From positions 1,042,051-1,106,050 of the forward strand of contig KL647315.1 in assembly GCA_000727475.1 (NCBI GenBank): a stretch of DNA of 64,000 nt, read 5' to 3'. The translations under genes were made by a program, and so were the position numbers. Below are positions 26,301 through 39,700 of this stretch, piece by piece (position 1 is the stretch's first letter; every line of letters starts with the position of its first letter). This DNA is from Sarcocystis neurona. Lineage: Eukaryota; Apicomplexa; Conoidasida; Eucoccidiorida; Sarcocystidae. Below the pieces are notes generated by a model. That model did not search any database, was not told the DNA's origin, and was given only the letters and a program-made list of their open reading frames with translations.

Positions 26301-27766
26301 TTTGTGTCACCTGCTGCGAACATTGCGACAGTGTATGCTGTCGGTTTCTGTCGCATCCGGGTCCACGTGCCTCGGGTGCAGAGAGGGCGCGCTGAGTTTT
26401 CCCAGTACTTCCTCTTTGACTTCACCTATGCTGAAGAACAGCTCAGCTGGTACATGCGTCGGCAATGAGTGAGCTCCCTTTTGATGATAATACAGTTGTC
26501 TGTAACCACGCATGTGTTTGTGTGTACTGTCGTGCGCCACAAGCACCGAAACATATCCGCACGTATTCACGCAAAAACATTTGTGTAAATACATCCTTGC
26601 ATACGGCAGTCGCTCATACAGTTGTACCTGCGCTTGCAACCCATACCTAGATATCCACGCAGCTGTGTGTGTGTGTGTGTGTGTGGTGGTGTGTGTGCTT
26701 TACCATGCATACGTACACACATATGTACCTGTAAACATACATGTACGTGTCTTTACGTACACGCGTGGGTGAAGACGGGCAGGTATAGATACACTCGATG
26801 TACTTTTCATTCCGTATGTGTCAGCGTGTACGACTTAAGCCTACGCTTGTACGTGAGCTTCAAGGTACTGTGCAGATACTATGCGGGGTCGTACCTTTGA
26901 CCGCATGTACGCCCCCGTGCACACCGGGCCTCCAACTAGTCGCGTCGTGACGCACACGCACTCTTCATGCATTGGGAAAATTATAATGCAGATGGGTGTG
27001 CAGCAATATTCACGTGAAAAAAATTGAATTTCTTCGCAGTGCATGGGTGGCGAAGGTACTTTACCGCCAGTCAGCCCCCAGCATGGTGGGGCTGTCATGG
27101 CGTGTTGCCTGCGAGCGCGGTCGTGGTGTAGTGTGTTTTTTGTCTACGACGTCGGACTGCGGGGCACCGCTTTTTTTTTCTCCCTCGCTGAAAGAGTTCT
27201 GTTTAGCTGATTGATTCCGTGAACCGTCCAGTGCGGCTGTGCACTTCGAATGACTGCTTAACGCGTTTTCCCAGCATGCGACGAAATAATGCCGATGGTC
27301 GCTGTTCCGTGTATTCGATACCGTACAACGTCCATGCTGGTTTGTGCACTGGCCCTGTTTCGCAGCGCCAGCTCGCAAGCGGACGTGGCGGGTCATCTGG
27401 CTAGCAGTGCTTGCTGGACTGCGCAGATTGATAGACTGCAGGATCCATTTTCTACTTTCTAGTCTTTCCCGAGTGGTTGCCAAGAACAAGCGTGGTTTTG
27501 GATTTCTCGTGCAGCCGGAATACGCAACAGGAAAGGAGAGACAGTGACACGCAGGCACCCCCAGCTGCGCTTGCTGTGCTGGCGGTCTCGTAATTGCACT
27601 GCGGCTGGAAGGACGCAGTCAGCCAGTCGGACTAATCGCGTCCATCCCCTTATTTCCTGCTAGCAGCCCATATCTTGCGCACCCGCGCGAGCTCTAATTT
27701 GGCTCTGTTGTTTGCGCCTCCTCTCTGTTGATTCCGTTGTTTTCGCGTCCTCTCTGCCGTGCAAAA
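23308..27766. other. Repeat-poor region, no convincing gene
   Basis: Few microsatellites, intermediate GC. Moderate frames occur at 23936-24475 (+), 25678-26124 (+, includes CGGSLVCSSAAIGYK), 25952-26161 (+) and 27061-27558 (-). None shows a family motif, and I could not build multi-exon models from them. A weak TAG/GTA-type degenerate patch lies at 24565-24740. Short TG runs occur at 26665-26700. Confidence 0.35.
27660..27766 (+). promoter_or_regulatory. Probable promoter/5' UTR of the tandem GST-N gene
   Basis: C/T-rich leader with two related TTGATTCCGTTGTTTTCGCG and CCTCTCTGCCG blocks, ending GTGCAAAAATGAAG. The A-rich bases before the ATG match the usual apicomplexan start context. No TATA box is evident. 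Confidence 0.35.
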
Positions 27767-30700
27767 ATGAAGCTGGCCCAACATATCTACGCTGACATGA
27801 AAAGTCAGGGCGCGGGTGGGGTGCTCCTCACCGTCCTGACCATCATGCCTCGGTAAGAGGAAGAGTTCGCCTAAGTTGTCTGCTCACAAGGCCGGTTCTA
27901 GCCCTTTTTGAGTGATAGGGACGACTGTTTTTCCTCGAAACGCCATTCGCATTTACTGTGTGCACCTGCCGTGGACGAATATACACGGAGCGGAGCTCGA
28001 CTCGGACGAGCGCTGAGTTGTGGCAGTGGTAATGACATCAAGGGAGGCGTATCTGTGTGTGTTTCTCTGAGTGGCAAGTGGTGCCTGATACGCCAGTCGA
28101 AGTAAAAGACTGTCACACACCCGTGGAGCTATGCAAACCCAAGTAGCCTCTACAACTCGGCAGAGTCCTTGTCCTGTCCCGTGTAGTGCTGTGCTGCATC
28201 TCACCGTCCCTTTACACTCTCACCTCTTACTCCTTCACTGTGAACACCAGTGCTTGACGGTCACACAGTACGCGGACCGAGAGTCTAAAATAATTTACAC
28301 CAAGTGAGTAGTAGCGAAAATTACTAACTCAATCGAGTTTTAATTAGGAAAACTTCCCTTGCAATGGATTGCCTGGCACAGTTCCTGCAGGTTACTTACA
28401 AGAAAAAAACGACTGACGGAGAAACTGTCTGTTGAAAATCAAGCTCTACATTTTATTCTGCCATCAGAAGAGACACCGCCGTACACACCCAGTCTTTTTT
28501 TTGGACCCGGTCACGTGAAACAGGAGAAATAGCAAACAAATATGTGTGTCTGGAACACACATTTTCTCGGCAGTTCTCCCGCGCGTACAGTCCAGCTGAT
28601 GTGCGGCGCCTGCATCGATTTTTCCAACAAATTTTCAACTGAAGATATCAGCCGGCGGTCAAACTAGCTCGGAGCTACCGCGGATACGTAATTTTATTTC
28701 CATCTGAAAAGTCTGTTTGACGTCGTCGTTGACTGTGTGTAGTTTCTGGATCTCTCTGACTCACCACCGGTTGCCCTCCTCTCCTCCGCTCCAAACTGCT
28801 TGAGCCTTTACGTCTCTCTGGCAACGAAGATGCGTAGAATTTCGAGATCACTTAAATCAGGGAGAAGCATGTAGCTGGAGTTTCTTACGACGTTTTGTCG
28901 GAAGTGTGAGACCTTTCACTGCTGGGATTACACTTGTTCATTTCTGTTCAGTCAAGTTGTGTGTGTACACCGGACTCCGTCGGCGTTCCTGACTTGTGTG
29001 TCTCCGGTGCATAGGCGGGTGCCGAAGAGCTTGGCTACAAGGAAGACGTGCATTAAAAAGACGGCTACACGTTTGCTTCTTTCCTGCGTCGATCTGTGTA
29101 TTTTCGCTTCAGAGCAAAATCTGTTTGCACCCCTGTGCTCTTTCTGCATCTTCGCAGCTACATGCGTCAGACCATAGCGTTGCTTTTCACGTGGCTGGCA
29201 GTAAAGTCGCCGTGCTTATGGAGCGTGGTGGACTGGATGAGTCTTTTCCTGGTGGACTGCTTGCGTCTCTTCTCCGGTTACGTTGCGGCGAGCGGTTTGA
29301 AAAAGTGCAGAAGACCTGAGAAGCCCCTGCGTCTCTACGAGTACGTAAATACGACGTCCGAGTGGCCGACACCAGACCCGACAGTAACAAGATAGTAAAA
29401 TTTGTCTCACTGAGGAGCGAGGCAGACTGGCGCTCTAGGCCTAGCGTAGTGCTGTTTCCAGTCGAACTACGTCGGAAATGTTACCCGCGTGTCTTCTCTT
29501 GTATGTAATAGCACTACGTAACAGAGCCACAGCGTGGATGCCGCTGCACATTTCAGGGAAAAGAAGCTGGCGCACACGTGTGTCTACACGTCGACCCCCC
29601 GTTGCTATGCATAAACGTGACTTGACTATTGTTTCACGGATGTGCCTGCGTGCCTTTCGCCCAGAAAAAACTTGCTCGAACGCCGAACTCGGTGGAAGTG
29701 TTTCCTGCTGCTCGTAGCGCGGCTCGCGGGCCGCCTCTTCGCCCAGCGCTCGGTCACATTATCAATCACCTGAAAAACGGCATCTTCGCTTTTTCAGGGC
29801 ACGTGCGTGTGTGTGCCTACGCGTACATATTTGAACTACGATGACGCTTCCGCGGGCAACCAGGAACAGCCCACGCTGTCGCCGCTGTAAAGAGAACATG
29901 CCCACGTGCATATATATGTACATATATATATATATATGTATATAGATATCGACGTGTGCGTAAACACACATGTGCACGTTGAGAAATAGTTGATATTTGA
30001 CACTTGAACTCAACAGGATTCGTCCCGGGACATACTCACATGTGATTCACAATCACCGTGAGAAAACAATTTTCCAGCTCTGACACTTCAGAAGTCGCGG
30101 GTGCGCGGAATCGGAGGAAACGCGCACAACACTCTGAGGAAGTGCACCTGCGGCGTATACCTCATGGTGTTTCAGCAGTCACCCACAATCTCACGCGAAA
30201 CCAACATACTCGCGCAGACACTTTCACACAAAGTGCCTGTTCGTGTGAACGGTAGAGGCAGGAGAAGTGTTGTAAACTGAACGCCGCTGCATTTCTTCTT
30301 CAGCGAAACCGCAAATTTGTTTCCTTCGTACGACTTAAGGAGTGACACATAGAAGAGCAGTATAACGTTCGTGTGTGTATACGACCCGTGCGAATGGACT
30401 GATGTGATGGTCTGTTGGAGATCTCTTCCTGTGAAGTCGGTTCCACTAAAATTGCGACTTCATCAGCAAGCGCCATTCCGTATGGGGTTGTCATTCATTC
30501 AGATGGTCAAGGAGATGCAATATAGTTGCTCACGCATATCCACGAACACGTGTGATTATATGTTGATGTCCCCCTCTCTCTCTGTCTCTCTCTTTGCAAA
30601 TGTAATTACCCGTGTGAGCACTCGTGCCCGAGTGCTCGTCGGTTCGAAGTTTTGATCGGTGTAGGTGCGGCCGCCCCTGCCTGCTCGCTGCCTGATGAGA

Positions 30701-33700
30701 ATGATCTACGCACTGTACACAAAGTAGCACGCATACATAGCGCGAAAAAGAGCTGCTTAAACTTTTCTGTCTCTCTCTATATATACGGGGGGGAGAATGA
30801 TAGCGAGTATGGGCATGCGATAACACTAGGCTCGCGGTGCAGTCGTGTCTTTCTTCGCCAAAGCTTCGTCCAGCACAGCTAAGTGCTGCTGTGTGATGTG
30901 TCGCCGCAGGTTCGAAGGATGCCCCTTCTGCCGGAAAGTGCGAGAGGTCAGCGGCGCTGCTCCAGCAGTCTGGGTATACATACGTACGTACATTCGTATC
31001 TACACTTGCGAGCCCATAAATAAATGTGTGTCTGTGTGTGCGTGTGTGTCTGTCTGCAATATCTCTCTCTCCAAATGGGAAGCGGGGCGACAGCAGGGGT
31101 CCTGTTGCCTGCAGACGGTGGGATTGGCGACTTCGTTTCTCGCTGCTGCCCGACCGGGCAAACTTTGGAGAGTCTAGAAGTAGAAACACTGCTAGTAGCC
31201 GCCGGGTCGGCTAAAAATAGAAGACGAGGGAGTTGGCACGTCTACGACACACGCAGAAGCAGCAAGAGCTACGCTGCTGTTTGTACGATGTGTCACGCTG
31301 CAGTCTGCTGCCCTTCACTGCACTAAGTCCTGCTGCAGCAGCCGATTCAGCAAGGGCTCACGGCTGCCCGATAGACATCTTCGTGAATATCAGCAGGCAC
31401 GCGGGGGCACTTCACAACTTTCTCTCTCTATATATTTATATGCGTATATGTACGTAGCCAAATACATGGGTTTGTATACGTTAGTTTGTATATAGGAATG
31501 AACGAAAAAGGGAGGGGACAAGGGAAAGGTGTAGAGGCCTTGTCCTTCCTGGTAGGCACGCTGCAAGCGACTCTCGATACGGCATGCGCTCGCCTTCTTA
31601 CGACCCTGCGCAGCACGCGCACGTTTAATACTTCTATATACATATGGCATATCTCTCTATATATACATATCTGTATATCTATCTATCTATCCATATATAT
31701 ATATATATATATATGTGTACGTAGATATCTGTTTATATGTCTGTCAGACCAATTGTGTACCTGTATGTCTACGTGTGTGTATGGCTACCTAGCTACGTAT
31801 CCCTCTCTATACTTATCTATCTACACATCTATAGATGTGTCTGTCTAGCTATATGTCTTTATCTCTGTCTAGCTGTGTACCCGTCTGTAGATCTATCTAG
31901 CTTTACATATCTGTATGTGTATCTGTCTAGCTATATATACACCTCTAGCTACATACTTATGTATACAGGTATCTATATATCTGTTTCTATATCTCTCTCT
32001 ACAAAAATTATCTAACTATATATCTATCTGTATGTGTATCTCTCTGTATAGGCGTGTGGCTCAATATCCATCTATATATCTATCACTATATCTAGCTGTA
32101 TATCTGTGTCTCTATTTATCTAGCTCTATCTGGCTATCTGTGAATCGATCTGTCTACACCTTATCTGTCTGCACGCCAATCTGTATATACATACGTATAC
32201 ACATATATATATAAATGCATGTATGTATATCTACCTTTGTCTATTCTCTGTGTATCTATAGCTAGTCATATATCATCCGTCTACATGTCTACTTTTGTGT
32301 ACGTACCTGTGTAAGTGCGACTGCCATTCATATGCGAATTCGTGCCAGCTAAAAGCAGTTGCTGTCACGTGCGATGGCGCTCCATCACATGCAACATCTA
32401 CGTGGAAAATGCTGTGTATATATATCTTTGCTTCCCCTATTGAGAAAAGGAAAGCTCTTCTCTTTGTTCCACGTCCTCGTACGCCTTGTGGCCGTGACAA
32501 GAACCAAACAAATCAGCAATTTCACTCTTTAAACAAAGGGCCACGCACGTACACTTCTGTTTACATCAATCTATGCATATACATATGTACGTGAAATCAC
32601 ATATATGTGTACACGCAGACATATGTATGTATATCTACGTAAAGACAAAGGTATGTGTATATGTGCATACCTCGGTGTCAGTGTTTAGTTGCATGCCGTG
32701 TGTTTCTCTGTGTATGTGTACGTTGTGAGATATATATATATATATGTGTGAAGATGTATGTATGTGTATATAAGTAAAGAGGTGGATACGAGTATATGCA
32801 CCTGTATATATCTTGATATGTATACAAGCAGGCGCATGCCGTGGGTGTGAACGTTGAGGGAAATATATATGGAGGTATTTTAACGCGGAAATACGTATTT
32901 ACACACACGTGTGTAATACGCATCTCTACGTACCACCCCCATGCATATATGCTTGCCAGTGCGTGTAGACATGTGGTTTCTTGTGTCTCTGTTTAGTATT
33001 CATAAACTGAAAAATTCTGGCATACCCATATATATACAGACAAATACAAATATATATGTATATGTTTCTATTTGCCGAGCCACTGGTTGGGAGCATACTT
33101 GTGTATACATATATATATATATATGTATGTATTTACACATACATATGCGTATACACATACATATGTATATATAGACACGTGTGCCAGGAAGACAATTGAG
33201 CAAGGAGAAGTGGACTTGTTGTTTTGTTCCGTCGCTAGGTGGGTAGGTGTACACAGCGAGATAGATATATAAATGGCAAGATATAGAAATACATACATAG
33301 GGTCTCGATAGCTTCACTAAGCGAGGCCAACACGTAGACCGCAAGATACATGGGTAGATCGACCTGTCCAAGATACACGAATAGATCGACCGGTCGAAAA
33401 GGCAGGCGAGCATGTGCAGAGGCGAGAACTGCTGAATACTTGGTCCGAGCCCTTGCAGGCAAAAGTGACCGGCAGAAGGGTGCAGGTGTTGTGCATGCGT
33501 TTGGACCCGCACGTCGCGCATGCAGAGACACACCGGGGAGAGTGGATTGATATTTTGCGAGCGACGTGTGAGGAGACGCTCTGCTGTGGGTCTCCTCGCT
33601 GCGAGGCAGCTTCCGAGAGACAGTCGTCTGCGCATGCATATTGCATGCATGAGGAAGAAGCCGCCAGACTCACAGACGGAGGAGTGTCCGGCACTTCCGC

Positions 33701-36700
33701 AGGTGGTGGCCGGGGTTTAAAAGAACCCGTGGGGTTTCTCTGTGCTGCTCCGACGCGAGACTTCTTCTTTTCTAGGAGACACGTCTCCGCACACGTATGT
33801 GTCTGCTGTTGGTGGGGACACGCATTCTTGAACAAGACGCAACAAGGCACACACGCAGATACCGCGTATTAACAGAAGAAGAAAATTTACTCGTCCTGCG
33901 TTGATAAAATGCACGCTGCGTTCCTCTCTCACACGTACAACTGCACTGCTCGTCGTCCTTCTGCACCGACGTGTGCCGCCCATAGTAGTCGTAGTTGCTG
34001 CTGCAGCATGAGTATGAGGAGTCGTCGTCGAGCCATGTAACTTTCTCATTTTCTTACATATACACGTATACGTGTATCTGTTTCTCTCAGTGTGTGTGTG
34101 TGTGGTGGCGTATATATGTATGTGTGTACGCGTGCGGGATTCTTGCGACGTCGTTTTCACAAGGTCTGTCTACAGATTTTCGCTGTGTTGTTCCGACAAC
34201 CTCGTCGCGCCCTGCGTTCATTTTGCATGCGTCTGGATATAAAACAGGCTGTTCTTCTAACCGCGCTGAGGAGTCGATGTCTCTCTGTATATCTGCGTGA
34301 TGCATCGCTGTCGTTTCTGCCCAGACGCGGGCGTGCTGCGTTGTGCGACGGCGCAAATCTTTGCTGCTGCTGCTGCTGCTGGCATCCCTGTGTGAGTAGA
34401 CCCTGAGCGTTCTGGCGCTCGACTGCATGATATATCCCTGCCCGCGGGAGACCCTTCGGGCAGCGGGCTACTGCAAAGATTCTCGGTACGTCCGCTCGCT
34501 TGTGCTTCTCTTCTTCCGCTCTACGTCCACTATTCGCGATGGGCCCTCTCGCTTCTTCTCTTCTTCGTCTACTTTGCTGCGTGGCTGCGCACGTGCAGGC
34601 GTCTTGTGCTGTCAGTAGCGGGGGGGGGACGTGCTGTGAGCAGGTACACGCATGCAGACAAAAACGCGGGGGAGCTTCTTCTTGTCTTTTCCTCTGGCTC
34701 GTCCCGCAAGGAGCTTCTTATCTTTTTCGTCGACGAAAAATCAGCTGGTTCTCTGCGTCTGCAGGCCGCCTCCTAACCGCCCTTTGTGTGTTCCCGGGGG
34801 GGGGAGGAGCTTTGCATGCGTTTTTCGTTCTCACGTGCCGGCCGGCCAGACGTACGTGGACCGAGGATTTTGGGGACCCGCTTCTGGGGGAGTTACGCAG
34901 CTGCAAGTGCTGAGAATATGCGGCAGCAGAAACGGGGGAAATTCGATCTCCGTGGCTCTGTCTCTCGGCCTCTCCTCCTCTGAGAATGTATGGGTGGTAT
35001 TCCTGCGCATGCTCGCGGCAGTGGCCGCGCTTGCTTGTATGCGTGTGTGTGTGTGTACGTCTCTGCTATTTATGGAAGCATCCGTCGAGTTTTATATGGA
35101 GATCTGCATGTGTGCGCGTAGATATTCACCCAGAAGGGAGGAGGGGAGAGACCGGCTCGTTTGCATGCATAGACGACGTCGTGCATGCACTGCGAACTTT
35201 CCGTCGTTGCGTCAGGAGGGCGCAGGCAGTTGACGAACAGCAAATATCTCTCGTTTTTCTTTGAAGGGGAAGGACTGCTGCATGCAAATGTTTCACTCGC
35301 TCTCGGTGGGGAAGTGAAACTTTGCGAAGGTGGACTCCTCGTGTTGCTCTTTTTGCTGGCCTCTTGCTGCTGCTGCTCCTGCGGTGGTGCATGCAGCTTC
35401 CGCCCGACGGTGAAGAAGTTTGGCGGAGCCCTAATGTTTCCCTTCCTTGAAGACCGTGAGCAACGTCTCTGCTTTCCTTTCCTCGTAGACATTTCTGAAA
35501 AATTGAAGCCCTTCGTAAATACTTCGTATGGGCATATACGTGGAGAAGCTGTCCTGTAGGGGGGAGTGGAGGGGCGGCTACGTACGCATGCAGACGTGCT
35601 GCAGGGATATCGTGATAAGGCAGTATGTGTAGCAAAGACTACTCCCTGTCTCACCTGAAGACATGAACTTCCCTTCTTCTTCTTGTCGCGGCTTCTTGGT
35701 GCTGTGCTGCTCTCCCGTCCAGCGCAGGATGACCGCATGCACGTCCACAAACAGATACACACGTGCACAGCAGTGACTATAAAATAGGACCGAGCATATA
35801 CGCGCCTAGTCCACATGAGATTCGGTAGACCTCCACACCCCTACGGATCTACACGTGTATATTTACATACAGGTGCATGCCTGTACGTATGTGCACATAC
35901 ATACGGACAAACATACACATATATATATATATATATGTAAATGTGTATATACCTATTTGCATGCGTACATAAGTAGACGCATACCTGCATACAGATATAC
36001 TTGAACCTGCGTGTCTATACCCACGGCAGTGTGTCTGCAAGCCTGGCAGCAGGCTCCCACACACATGGGCACGCGTCTACTTCACGTCTTGCTGCAGTCA
36101 AGGAAGGCAGCAGCAGGTCGCAGCAAGAAACGTCCAACTTTGCAGTCGATCAGGCGCCTTCTTCTTTGCACCTGTTTGTACACAAATATATCTTTGTTTC
36201 TCCAGCTGCACATGCACCTCACATATATATAAAGGAGACATGGGTGCTGCCTATATATATACGCGAGTAGGCGGGGGTTCGCGCGGGTCTGTTCGTATAC
36301 CCGTACCTTTTCCGAAGAAGGAGGAGTCCGTCTGTCCGTCTGTCCCTTCTCACTTGTGTGCATGCAGCCAATACGAATGTCCGCATGTATCACTCGGATG
36401 AAATTATAAAATATTTGTGGGCGCAGTACGGGTCGGAAGCGAAGCCTCCGCTGAACTACCGGCTGGCGCAGTACGGCTTCTTCGAATTTCTCTCACTTTC
36501 TCTCACCACCTTCTGCAGTGAGTCCTCCCCACACACGAGAAAGGCTGTTCTCGCCGCCTGCATATTGGCGCAGCAATACTTGCCCCCCGATGCTCGGACA
36601 TATATGTGCATATATGTACGTCTAGGTATGTATGCACACGTCTACACTCCTCCACACATATATGTGCGTCTTCGCGTCTTCGGCAGTCTGTGCGTCTGTC

Positions 36701-39700
36701 TACATGTGTACGTGTGTACACACGTATATATATATATGTATGTGTCCGTACGTATGTATAGATACATATATATGCGTATATATGTATATGCATGCGCGTG
36801 TCTGGCCGTAGGTGGGTGCTCCTCTTATCTGCTGTGTGTGTGCATCCGGCGGAAGAAGTGAACTCGAAACACACGTGGAAAAGTAGGAGGCGAAGCAAAC
36901 GCAATGCCAGAGGGCTGAAACACGCCGGAGAAGAGCAGCAGCAGGATTTGCAGGGGTCTCACAATAGCGCCCATGTATAGAGCTATAGGCGTCACATGTA
37001 TATGTGTGTGTATATGTAGCTCATAGTAGCACTGCTGTATAGATCTGTTTATATACGTCACACGTATGTGTAGACCTATTTATGGGCGTCACAGGTATGT
37101 GTATATTTGTGTGTAGGTTGTAGTAGCCCACCCATATATAGAGCTATTTATACGCATCACATGTATGTGTATATGTTTGTAGCTTGTAGTAGCACCCGTA
37201 TATGGACCCACTTACCTGCGTCGTATGAATGTGTTTGTATGTGGCTGTTTAGGTGTTTTCGTACTTCAGTTTGCGTACATCTATGCAAACGAGACTTCCC
37301 TACTTTCGTCCAACTACATATATCTACTATATGTATTATATACATCCACACACTCAGCATAGAAGTATATACATGTATACTCGTATATACATATATATAT
37401 GTGTATATTGATCTCTGTGCGCTTGGTTGTGTGTGTGTGTGTACCTGTTTCGCTTTCTCTTCTCTATTCACGTATATCTGTAGGTGAGATTTTCCCTTAC
37501 TTGCTTTCTCCTATATACGTATATATGTTTAATATATGTGTTTTATATATGTGGGGAAAGTAAAGATTTGCTGGATGCAACAACATAAGCAGGTTTGAAG
37601 AAACGTACGCGAGCATCTACATGGACACACGCATACATATACGTACGCATTTGTTCACACATATATATCCGTGTTTATATATGCTTGTATGTGAACATTT
37701 GTATGCCAGTTTACTTCTCTGTAATGGACGTGTATGGACATACGTATATATGTATCTAAACAGAAGGAAGTAACGGCGGGGTGGGAAGGGGGGGACGGGA
37801 TAGGGAAGGAGAGCGCAGCAGCACGAACAGCAGAGATAGTCTCTCGGAAGAAGAACGGCGAGCAGCCGGAGCAGGGCCCGAGGAGGGCAGCAGCACCGAG
37901 CGTAGGCCGGGTATATTATGTGCGTCACGGAGGGTCACGGGAGACGTAACAGCAGGGGGAAGACGTAGAGGGGACTCGTCTCGCGGAAGGAGGAGGACGA
38001 GGAAATGGGGATGGAAGCCACCGGCAAGAGCAGAAGAAGGGGTCGTCGTATCAGAACGGCCGACCCACACAAGAGGAGTAGCAGTGGTAGTAGCAGTGGT
38101 AGCGGGAGGAGTGTTAGTCCTAGAAGTGGTCATAGTGATATTAGTACTGGTAGGAAGGGGGGTAGTAATGGTATAGGAGTCGCAATAGTAGTCGTGGCAG
38201 CAGCAATAAGAGCAGTAGTAGTAACACGAGTGGTAATAGTAAAGGTTTAGTACTAGTCCTTATAGCAGTGGTAATAGTCATACTACTAGTAGTAGTAGTA
38301 GGAACTCAACAGTAGTGATAGTAGTAGTATTAGTAATGGTAGTAGTAGTAATAAGGATAGTAGTAGAAGTAGAGGTATTGGTAGATATGACACAATATAG
38401 TAGCAGCAGGAGTGATAGTAATAAGAGTCATAGCAGTGATAGTAGATAATAATAGCAGTAGAAGGAGTATTGATAGTAATAGGAGTAGTACAGGTTGTAG
38501 TAATAGTAGGAATAGTAATAGTAGTAGTCATAGTAATAGTTATAGTAGGAACAGTAGTAGTAGTAGTAGTGACACTAGTAGTAATAGTAGGACTAATAGT
38601 AGTAGTACTAGTAGTGGTAGCAATAGTGACAGTAGTAATGGTAATAGTAGTAATAGTAGTAATAGTGGTGACAGTTGTAGTAGTGGTAGTGGTGATAGTA
38701 ATAGTAGGAGTAGTAGTAGCAGTAATAGTAGTAGTAGTAATAGTGATAGTGATAATAGTAGTAATAGTTATAGTGATAATATAAGTAAGACTAATAGTAG
38801 TAGTGGTAGTAGTAGTAGTAATAGTGATAATAGTAGTAATAGTTAAAGTGGTAATAATAGCAATAGTAATAGTAGTAATATCAATGATAGTTGTAGTAGT
38901 AGTCGCGACACTAGTAGTAATAGTAGGAGTAATAGTAGGAGTAATAGTAGTAGTAATTGCAGTAGTATTAGTAGTAGTCACAGTAATACTAATAGTAGTA
39001 TTAGTAGTAGTAGTAGTGACATTAGTAGTAATAGTAGTAGGTAGTAGTTATAGTAGTACTAGTAGTAGTGGCAGTAGTAATCGCAATAGTAGTAATAGTA
39101 AGGGTGGTGGTGATAGTAGTAATAGTAGTAGTAGTAGCAATAGACGCGGGAGTAGTCATAACACGAAGGGTAATAGTAATAGTAATAGTAGCAATAATAG
39201 TAATAGTGATAATAGTAGTAACAGTAATGGTGATAATAGTAGTAATAGTTACAGCGGTGGTAATAGTAAGACTAATAGTCGTAGTAATAGTAGTAATATC
39301 AATAGTATAGTGGTGAGACTAGTAGTAGTAGTGGTAGACGGGTGTAAATGGGCAGTGGTACTAGTAGTAGTAAGTCACAAGTAGTAGTCGTATTGGTCGT
39401 CATAGTAGTATGATAGGAGTTTTGTAATTGATAGTAATAGTAGTAGTATGAACTGCCGCACAAGCAGTTTTGCTTGCGGGGTGATGGCCCTGGGAAGGCG
39501 ATGATAGCGGAGTGACGCTGGGAGGGAGAAGGCCGCGAGGACAGCAGACGCGATGAAAACGCGACTTTTTTAAGGAAGTAAACGCGGTTGAAAAACGGGA
39601 CGACGAGGGAAGGGGGGAGAAAAGGAGGAGAATCGGGAGGAGAAAAGTTGGGGGGAAGGGACAACTTATTTTGTCGCGGGGGCAGGGGACGCACGTGTGT

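Noticed and set aside
35070..35816. 248-codon minus-strand frame
   Set aside because: Antisense to exon 5 of the GST-N gene and its flanking C/T-rich intron.
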